Assembly (NCBI RefSeq): GCF_030270585.1
Contig: NZ_BSYI01000004.1
Location: 1 to 64,000 of the forward strand
Length of the DNA: 64,000 nucleotides
Origin: Paralimibaculum aggregatum
Lineage (GTDB): Bacteria; Pseudomonadota; Alphaproteobacteria; Rhodobacterales; Rhodobacteraceae
Reading direction: 5' to 3'
Below are positions 58,360 to 64,000 of this stretch, one piece after another. A model generated the notes under the pieces. That model had not been told where the DNA came from. It worked only from the letters and a program-made list of their open reading frames with translations, and made no database searches. A program made the translations under genes and the position numbers. Each line of letters starts with the position of its first letter. The first letter of the stretch is position 1.

Positions 58360-58989
58360 ATGGGCCGCACCGGGGCCTGCGCGCCGCCTCCCGCAATGCC
58401 TGCGCGGCTGCGCGGCCATCGCCGCCGGCGCCGGCACCCCGAAGCCGGGCGCCTGCACCGCCTCGCGGCAGAGGCGCGGCGGGCCGTGGCGGTTGCGGAG
58501 GGGCCGGAGCGCACCCGCCGGCACGCCGGCCCGGCACGGCGCGGCGAGGACGACACGCCCGCCCGGCTTCAGCGCGCGAAAGGCCCCGGCCGGCATCGCC
58601 GCGCGCCGGAAGGGCGGCAGGGTCGCGTCCGGGCTCCGGACCGGGCTGGGGCTGGCACCGGGCTTGGGATTGGTCTCGATGACGCCGGGCACGACGCGGC
58701 GGCGCCCGGAGCGCCTCGCCCCGCGGCTCCCGGCCCGGCCAATGTCGTCCCGCGGCCCGGCGATCTCCGGATGGGCGCTGGTGCGGGCGGTGCGGCGGGC
58801 GCGCGGCGGGGCGCTGCCGGGCCGCGCCTCGCCCCCGGCGCGGGCCGCCCGGCCGAACGGCCCGTCCCGCTTCGCCGCGCATGACGGGATGCCGTCGCCG
58901 CGGGGACCGGTCGCGCGTTCGCCCGGCGGCCGCGCGCTGCGGCTCTGCCGGTCGAGGGCGCGCGCGGTGTTCGCGCTCATGGCTGGCAT
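58360..58989 (-). pseudogene. Decayed class I SAM-dependent methyltransferase
   Basis: One minus-strand frame starts MPAMSANTARALDRQSR, like small alphaproteobacterial methyltransferases that begin with an ANTARFWDR-type motif, and ends with DATLPPFRRA, then FRALKPGGRVVLAAPC, matching motifs around the fifth strand. The SAM-binding glycine motif and most of the centre are unrecognisable, having become Arg/Pro-rich. The total length fits the roughly 205-residue family. I infer a gene eroded by mutation. The similarity is by eye only. Confidence 0.4.
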
Positions 58990-59076
58990 CGCTTCGGTCC
59001 CCTCCGAGGTCCCGGCGCCGGTCCGCCGCGGGGCGGCGCAGGCGTCGTGTTCTGCCGGGCTGCTGCGGGCCGGCAT

Positions 59077-59637
59077 GCGGTGGATCGGCTCCGGACACGG
59101 AACCCGTTCGGCAATTCTCCCGGCCCGGCTGCGGGCCCGCGCGCCCGGCGCCGGGCATGCAGGCGGCGCCGGCCGGCCGCGCCCCGCAGCCCCTGCCCGG
59201 GACGGAGACGCGGGCGCGCACGCCTGCCGGCGTCGCGGGCGGAGGCACCCTGCCCGCCCGATCCGGCAGCGGCGATACTAACCGCACAAAACGACATTAC
59301 AACAGCCGGATGCGACATTTGCTGCTCTGCAACAGCCGCCTGCCCGGCAAGCCGTTCATATTGAAACGGGATTTGCGCTCGCGGCGGTCCTGCAATGCAC
59401 CCCGATCTGCCCCGAACTGCCGCCGGCGCCGGCCACCGCATGGCCCAGGCGGCGCAGCCATCGCCATGCCGGCCGCCGGAGTGCCCGCGGATGCCGACAA
59501 ACCGCCGGGCAATCGCCGATTCGTGGTGAATGCGCTACAGTGACCCGGCGTCATCACGCGGATTCCGGAAATCCGTGCCTGCCCCGCGTAACAGCGGAAG
59601 CGGGGGGTTCGATGATGGTCACTCGGGAAACGGCAAC
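59077..59637. other. Region upstream of the RTX/DUF4214 gene
   Basis: No gene is supported. Base composition becomes more balanced from about 59275, consistent with a promoter zone for the secreted-protein gene. A short direct repeat CAACAGCCG occurs near 59298 and 59329. An ATG at 59530 is in frame with the next gene but has a poor ribosome binding site. Confidence 0.5.
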
Positions 59638-62631
59638 ATGAACATCACCTTCGGCGAAGACACCACCCCGATCGGCACGGTCAATCCGGCCTATGCCCTC
59701 GACGGCGGAAACCGGATCAGCTTCGGCGGCGTCATCGCCATCGACGGCGCCACGGCGAGCTCGCCGGCGCTCTCGGGCCGCGGCGGCTTCGGCACCGACA
59801 GCCTGATCCAGCTCGCCAAGCCGGTGACCTCGCTGGCCTTCGACATCGGCCAGCTCAACGACCCCAACGGCGTGGTGATCTCGGTGTTCGACCAGGACCT
59901 GAAGGAGATCCGCCGCATCGTCACCCCCGGCGGCGACGTGCACGAGCGCATCGAGATCGAGGTGTCCGACGACGGCTCGCTGCGCGAGGGCATCTTCCGC
60001 GTGGTGATCGATCCGCAGGACTTCGAGGAGAACGGCGTCGTCATCGACAATGTCGCGGTCGGCCCGCTGGCGCCGATCGACCAGCCCCCGGCGATCGGCG
60101 ATCCGTGGTTCTGGACCGAGTTCTACGAGGAGGTGGTGCTCGACAATCACCGGGTGCACCGGCTCGGCGACATCCACGGCAGGGCGCTCGGCACCGTGCT
60201 GGCCAGCGATTTCATGGCGAGCGGGGAAAACGACGCGCATTACTTCACCCTCGCCAACAACACCGAGACGCAGGCCCGGGTCACCTTCGAGCTCTTCAAC
60301 CCGCGCTTTCCGGACAATGTCCGGACCTTCGAGAAGAGCTTCGGCCCCGGCACCAACAGCTTCACGGTGGAGGAGGACGATGTCAGCGGCGATTTCTTCG
60401 GCACCTACAAGCTGCGGCTGAAGGCGGTGGACGGCGTCGAGGCGCCGGAATCCAGCACGCCCTTCAAGCTCGCCGGCATCCTGCGCCAGCTCGGCATCAA
60501 CCAGGCGACGATGATCGCCGAGATCAACGCGCTCACCAAGGCCGCCGACAGCGCCGACGACCTCGCCGCCCGCTTCGGTTCCTTTGCCGCCAAGTTCAAG
60601 TGGGGCGGCCGGGTGCTCGGCTCGGTGATCCGCATCGAGAAGGTCTGGAATGCCGACGACAAGGGCCAGGAGCTATTCATCCAGATCGCCGATGCGCTGC
60701 TGCTGCATGCCGCGGTCTGGGCCGGCGGCGCGGCCGGCACGGTGGCCTCGGGCGGCGTCGGCGCGCCGATCCTCGGGCCGGTGGGGGGATTTCTCTCCGG
60801 GCTGACCTATTCGGCGCTGGTGAGCGACAGCGTGCGCCCGCTGCTCGCCCAGCTCTATCAGGAGGTGAAGGCCTCGACCGAGGTCGAGGGCGCCCAGCAG
60901 CTCGCCCTGGCGCTCGCGGCGGCGGAGGCGGCGGCCGAGGAGCTCTCGATCACCGACGCCCTCGCCGGGCAGGATCTCTCCGGCGGGCCGGCCTTCGATG
61001 CCGGCTACTACCTCGCGCAGAACCCCGCGGTGGCGGAGGCGCTGACCCGCGGCGAGCTCGCCTCGGCCTATGCGCATTATCTGGCGGAGGGCGCCGCGGC
61101 GGGCCTCACCACCCATCCCGACCAGGCCGAGCCGCCCGACGCGGATGCGCTGATCGGCCTCGGTTCCGGCATCGGCGCCACCGACCGGCCGGAGATCTAC
61201 CGCCCGCTGGAGGCGTATTTCAACGGCGACGAGACCAGCGCCCCGGAGCTCGCGCTCTATGACATGATCGAGACGCTGACGCCCGAGGGGTTCCTCAACA
61301 CGCTGCATCCCGACGTGAAGCTCTCCGCCCTCGCCAACCGCACCGCCTGGGACATCGTGCACAACAACGGCCTGCTGGATTTCGGCGAGGTCACGGCGCT
61401 CGATAATTTCGGCGAGCTCTACGCCATCGGCAGCTCGGCGGTGGATATCTGGTTCGGCGGGGTCGACCGCAACCCGACCACCGAGTTCCGCATCTTCGCG
61501 GTGCAGCCGGAGGACGGCACGGCGGAGGGCGCCTTCGCGGCGCTGCAGGCGGATTTCGGGTTCCTCGCGGAGATGACCTATTATGTCGGGACCCGGAAGC
61601 CGGTGATGGCCGTCGGCGAGTATGGCGGGGTCTGGGTGGTGGTCGCGTCCGAGCGCTACAATTCCGGCCCCGGCGCGGTCCGCCTCGACGGCCCGCACGA
61701 GATCGCGCAGCGCGGCGGGCAGGCGGCGGACGAGATGGATCTCGGCGCCTGGGCCGGCGCGCTGCACGGGCTGGAGGGCGACGACCGGCTCACCTCGGGC
61801 ATCTTCGGCGGCACGCTCGACGGCGGCGAGGGCGACGACGAGCTCTACGGGCGCGGCGGCGACGACCTGCTGCTCGGCGGCCCGGGCGCCGACATCCTGA
61901 ACGGCGGCGCCGGCACCGACACCGCCAGCTATGCCGGGCGCGCGGCCGGCGTCGCGCTGGATCTGACCGGCGCGCGGCTCGGCACCGGCGAGGTCGAGGA
62001 CGACGTGCTGCTCTCGATCGAGACCCTGCTGCTGACCGATGCCGACGACGAGGTCACGCTGCGCGATGCCGGCGCCATGACGGTCGAGGCCGGCGCCGGC
62101 ACCGACACCATCATCTATGCCGGCCCGCGCGGCGACTACACGCCCGACCTGATGCCCGGCGGCGCGGTCACGGTCGCCAAGCCCGGCGGCGCGGTCGACA
62201 CGCTGATCGGGGTCGAGCGCATCGCGCTCGCCGACGGCACGCTGCTCTACGACCTGGCCTTCGACGCGCCGACGCAGCAGCTCTACCGGATCTACCAGGC
62301 GAGCTATGCCCGGGTGCCGGACGAAGGCGGCCTGCGCTTCTGGGACACGGTGAACGAGGGGCTCAGCCTCACCGCGCTCGCCGAGGCGTTCCGCAGCTCC
62401 CCCGAGTTCGCCGAGAAATACGGCACCGACATCCCGGACGACACCTATGCCGAGACGCTCTATCGCAACGTGCTGCAGCGCGAGCCCGACGGGCCGGGGC
62501 TGGCCTTCTGGCAGGGCATCCTGGCCAACGGCACGCTTGACCGGAACCAGCTGCTGCTGGCCTTTGCCGACAGCGCCGAGAACCTGCTGCTCACCGAGCC
62601 CAACATCGCGGAGGGCTACTGGGTGGTCTGA
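59638..62631 (+). CDS. RTX/DUF4214 secreted protein
   Basis: The protein has 997 residues from ATG 59638; an in-frame ATG at 59530 would add 36 residues. It has no Sec signal, as expected for type I secretion. The N-terminal 150 residues look like a beta-sandwich (SLAFDIGQLNDPNGVVISVF). A middle section with an Ala/Gly-rich hydrophobic stretch (AAVWAGGAAGTVASGGVG) may be a membrane-active or structural helix. From about residue 720 come RTX calcium-binding repeats (GGEGDDELYGRGGDDLLLGG), then a beta region and a DUF4214 domain ending GYWVV. The ending is shared with the surface protein at 20-24 kb. An extracellular role is likely; the activity is unknown. Confidence 0.82.
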   Translation: MNITFGEDTTPIGTVNPAYALDGGNRISFGGVIAIDGATASSPALSGRGGFGTDSLIQLAKPVTSLAFDIGQLNDPNGVVISVFDQDLKEIRRIVTPGGDVHERIEIEVSDDGSLREGIFRVVIDPQDFEENGVVIDNVAVGPLAPIDQPPAIGDPWFWTEFYEEVVLDNHRVHRLGDIHGRALGTVLASDFMASGENDAHYFTLANNTETQARVTFELFNPRFPDNVRTFEKSFGPGTNSFTVEEDDVSGDFFGTYKLRLKAVDGVEAPESSTPFKLAGILRQLGINQATMIAEINALTKAADSADDLAARFGSFAAKFKWGGRVLGSVIRIEKVWNADDKGQELFIQIADALLLHAAVWAGGAAGTVASGGVGAPILGPVGGFLSGLTYSALVSDSVRPLLAQLYQEVKASTEVEGAQQLALALAAAEAAAEELSITDALAGQDLSGGPAFDAGYYLAQNPAVAEALTRGELASAYAHYLAEGAAAGLTTHPDQAEPPDADALIGLGSGIGATDRPEIYRPLEAYFNGDETSAPELALYDMIETLTPEGFLNTLHPDVKLSALANRTAWDIVHNNGLLDFGEVTALDNFGELYAIGSSAVDIWFGGVDRNPTTEFRIFAVQPEDGTAEGAFAALQADFGFLAEMTYYVGTRKPVMAVGEYGGVWVVVASERYNSGPGAVRLDGPHEIAQRGGQAADEMDLGAWAGALHGLEGDDRLTSGIFGGTLDGGEGDDELYGRGGDDLLLGGPGADILNGGAGTDTASYAGRAAGVALDLTGARLGTGEVEDDVLLSIETLLLTDADDEVTLRDAGAMTVEAGAGTDTIIYAGPRGDYTPDLMPGGAVTVAKPGGAVDTLIGVERIALADGTLLYDLAFDAPTQQLYRIYQASYARVPDEGGLRFWDTVNEGLSLTALAEAFRSSPEFAEKYGTDIPDDTYAETLYRNVLQREPDGPGLAFWQGILANGTLDRNQLLLAFADSAENLLLTEPNIAEGYWVV

Positions 62632-62802
62632 CGCCCGGCGCCGCCGGCGGCGGGCTGGATCGCGCCGCCCGCGGCGGCGGGGCTCGCGCGGGCCGCCGCG
62701 CCCGGCCGCTGCCGCCGCCCGCTCCGGCGAACTGGCGCCTTGCCTTGCCCCCGGGATCGGGGTTTCCTTGACGCTGCGAAACCGGCCCGCGGGGCGAACG
62801 AG

Positions 62803-64000
62803 TTGAGTGCCACCCAACGCATCTGCCGCGAGTGTTCCTGCCCGCTCCCGGCTGCCGCCAGGTTCTGCCCCTCCTGCGGGAGGAAGGCGGCGCCGGGCTG
62901 CGCCTCCTGCGGCGCCGAGCTCGATGCCGCCGACCGCTTCTGCCGCGGCTGCGGCGCGCCCCAGCAGGCCGACGGGCCGGCCCCGGCGGCGGATGGCGAG
63001 CACCGGATGCTGACCATCATGTTCTCCGATCTCATGGGCTCCACCAATCTCTCGATGGTGCTCGACCCGGAGGACATGCGCGAGGTGCTGCGCCGCTACC
63101 AGGAGGCCTGCGCCGCGGCGATCACCGGCCATGACGGGATGATCGCCAACTATCTCGGCGACGGCGTGCTCGCCTATTTCGGCTATCCGATGGCGCTCGA
63201 GGACGCCGCCATCCGCGCCGCCGATGCCGCGCGCCGGATCGTCGCCGAGGCGGCGCGCATCGACGGCGAGATCTCGGCCCGGATGCCGGCGCGGATCAAC
63301 GTGCGCGTCGCCCTGCATGCGGGCATGGTGCTGGTCGGCGAGATGGGCAGCGGCGAGGCGCGGGACCGGCATTCGGTCGTCGGCGCGCTGCCCAACGTGG
63401 CGGCGCGGCTGCAGGAGCTGGCGCCGACCAACGGCGTGGTGATCAGCGACAAGGTGCGGCGGCGGCTGGGCGATGCCTTCGAGGTGACGCCGATGGGCGC
63501 GCACCGGCTGAAGGGGGTCTCCGGCGAGGTCAAGGTCTATGGCCTCGGCCCGCGCCGGCGGGCGGCCCGGCCGGATGCCGATGGCGCCGCGCCGGAGATC
63601 TACGGCCGCGCCTTCGAGCTCGGCCTCCTGCACCGGACATGGGAGACCCATCGCGCCACCGGCCGTGGCGGCATCGTCACGGTCGAGGGCGAGCCGGGGG
63701 TCGGCAAGTCGGGCCTGCTGCGGCGCTTCCTGCACGATCTCGCGCCATCCGGCCCCGAGCTGATGCTCTTCAACGGTGCCATCGCCGACCGCGAGGCGCC
63801 GTTCAGCAGCCTCTGGTCGATGCTCGACCGGCACCACCTGCCCGCCGGTGCGGCAGGCCGCGAGGCGCGCGAGGCGGCGCTGCTCGACTGGTTCGCCGCG
63901 CAGGGCTGCGCCGGCGAGGGGTTCCGCGCGGCGGTCCTCGCGCTGCGGCGCTCGGCGCTGCACCATCTCGAGGACCGCGGCGACGCCGCCGATCTCCGGG
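62803..64000 (+). CDS. Class III nucleotide cyclase/AAA-ATPase regulator (truncated by the window end)
   Basis: The frame is open from TTG 62803 to the end of the window (at least 399 residues); the start is uncertain because the ribosome binding site is weak. The first 60 residues form a double zinc ribbon with four CxxC pairs. A class III adenylate/guanylate cyclase domain follows (MFSDLMGSTNLS, NYLGDGVLAYFGYP, SVVGALPNVAARLQ). Then an AAA/STAND-type ATPase begins, with Walker A VEGEPGVGKSGLL. Such proteins are usually large signalling regulators with C-terminal TPR repeats, which would lie beyond the window. Confidence 0.88.
   Translation, partial: MSATQRICRECSCPLPAAARFCPSCGRKAAPGCASCGAELDAADRFCRGCGAPQQADGPAPAADGEHRMLTIMFSDLMGSTNLSMVLDPEDMREVLRRYQEACAAAITGHDGMIANYLGDGVLAYFGYPMALEDAAIRAADAARRIVAEAARIDGEISARMPARINVRVALHAGMVLVGEMGSGEARDRHSVVGALPNVAARLQELAPTNGVVISDKVRRRLGDAFEVTPMGAHRLKGVSGEVKVYGLGPRRRAARPDADGAAPEIYGRAFELGLLHRTWETHRATGRGGIVTVEGEPGVGKSGLLRRFLHDLAPSGPELMLFNGAIADREAPFSSLWSMLDRHHLPAGAAGREAREAALLDWFAAQGCAGEGFRAAVLALRRSALHHLEDRGDAADLR

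Noticed and set aside
60673-63966. 1097-residue minus-strand frame
   Set aside because: It is antisense to the RTX protein and the cyclase gene, both of which have clear domains.

Overview
The window is very GC-rich chromosomal or plasmid DNA, by eye around 70% G+C. The gene content points to an alphaproteobacterium of the Rhodobacterales type: a split MetH, a BCCT/DUF3726/RidA catabolic cluster, DUF4214 type-I-secreted proteins and NtrC-family regulators. The species is an inference; there is no rRNA or other phylogenetic marker here, and I see no tRNA genes.

Layout. (1) 1-11.4 kb is a defence island. It holds an IS110/IS1111-type insertion sequence, a remnant of a DNA methyltransferase gene, a HEPN-like protein, an internally deleted WYL regulator, and an intact three-gene operon: a TM0106-type nuclease/helicase followed by McrB and McrC. 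A degraded IS3-family transposase closes it. (2) 11.7-19.6 kb is a catabolic cluster: a LysR regulator diverges from aldehyde dehydrogenase, M19-like dipeptidase, BCCT transporter, an unknown 558-residue protein, a DUF3726-like protein and RidA. (3) 20.3-23.8 kb encodes a large beta-helix/cadherin-like surface protein. (4) 23.9-25.8 kb has a LysR gene divergent from a class II aldolase. (5) 26.1-40.5 kb, minus strand, is one long [NiFe]-hydrogenase operon of the actinobacterial (group 1h, high-affinity) type: structural subunits, accessory proteins, protease, HypFCDEAB and a nickel permease. A sigma-54 promoter precedes it. (6) 40.7-48.8 kb is regulatory: a small zinc-ribbon protein, a HoxA/HupR-like sigma-54 activator, a LuxO-like sigma-54 activator with a consensus sigma-54 promoter, a small exported molybdopterin-fold protein, and a hybrid histidine kinase with an enormous pentapeptide-repeat linker. 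(7) 48.8-53.6 kb is a 4.7-kb stretch without recognisable genes whose strand composition flips halfway. (8) 53.6-58.2 kb holds methionine/folate genes (metH in two pieces, metF). (9) 58.2-64 kb holds a decayed methyltransferase, an RTX/DUF4214 secreted protein and the start of a cyclase/ATPase regulator.

How it works together. In the defence operon, McrBC would recognise and cut modified or invading DNA, and the TM0106 protein could process the ends with its two nuclease domains and helicase. A perfect palindrome over the predicted -10 box suggests control by the neighbouring WYL regulator, which is now broken. In the hydrogenase locus, HypA-F and the nickel permease build the NiFe site, and the protease trims the large subunit. 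The NHL, TPR, Rieske/NifU and small Cys/membrane proteins probably assemble the enzyme or wire it to the respiratory chain. Transcription most likely depends on sigma-54 with one or both adjacent activators, and the hybrid kinase probably signals to the LuxO-like protein.

Most long open frames opposite these genes are composition artefacts and were left out.
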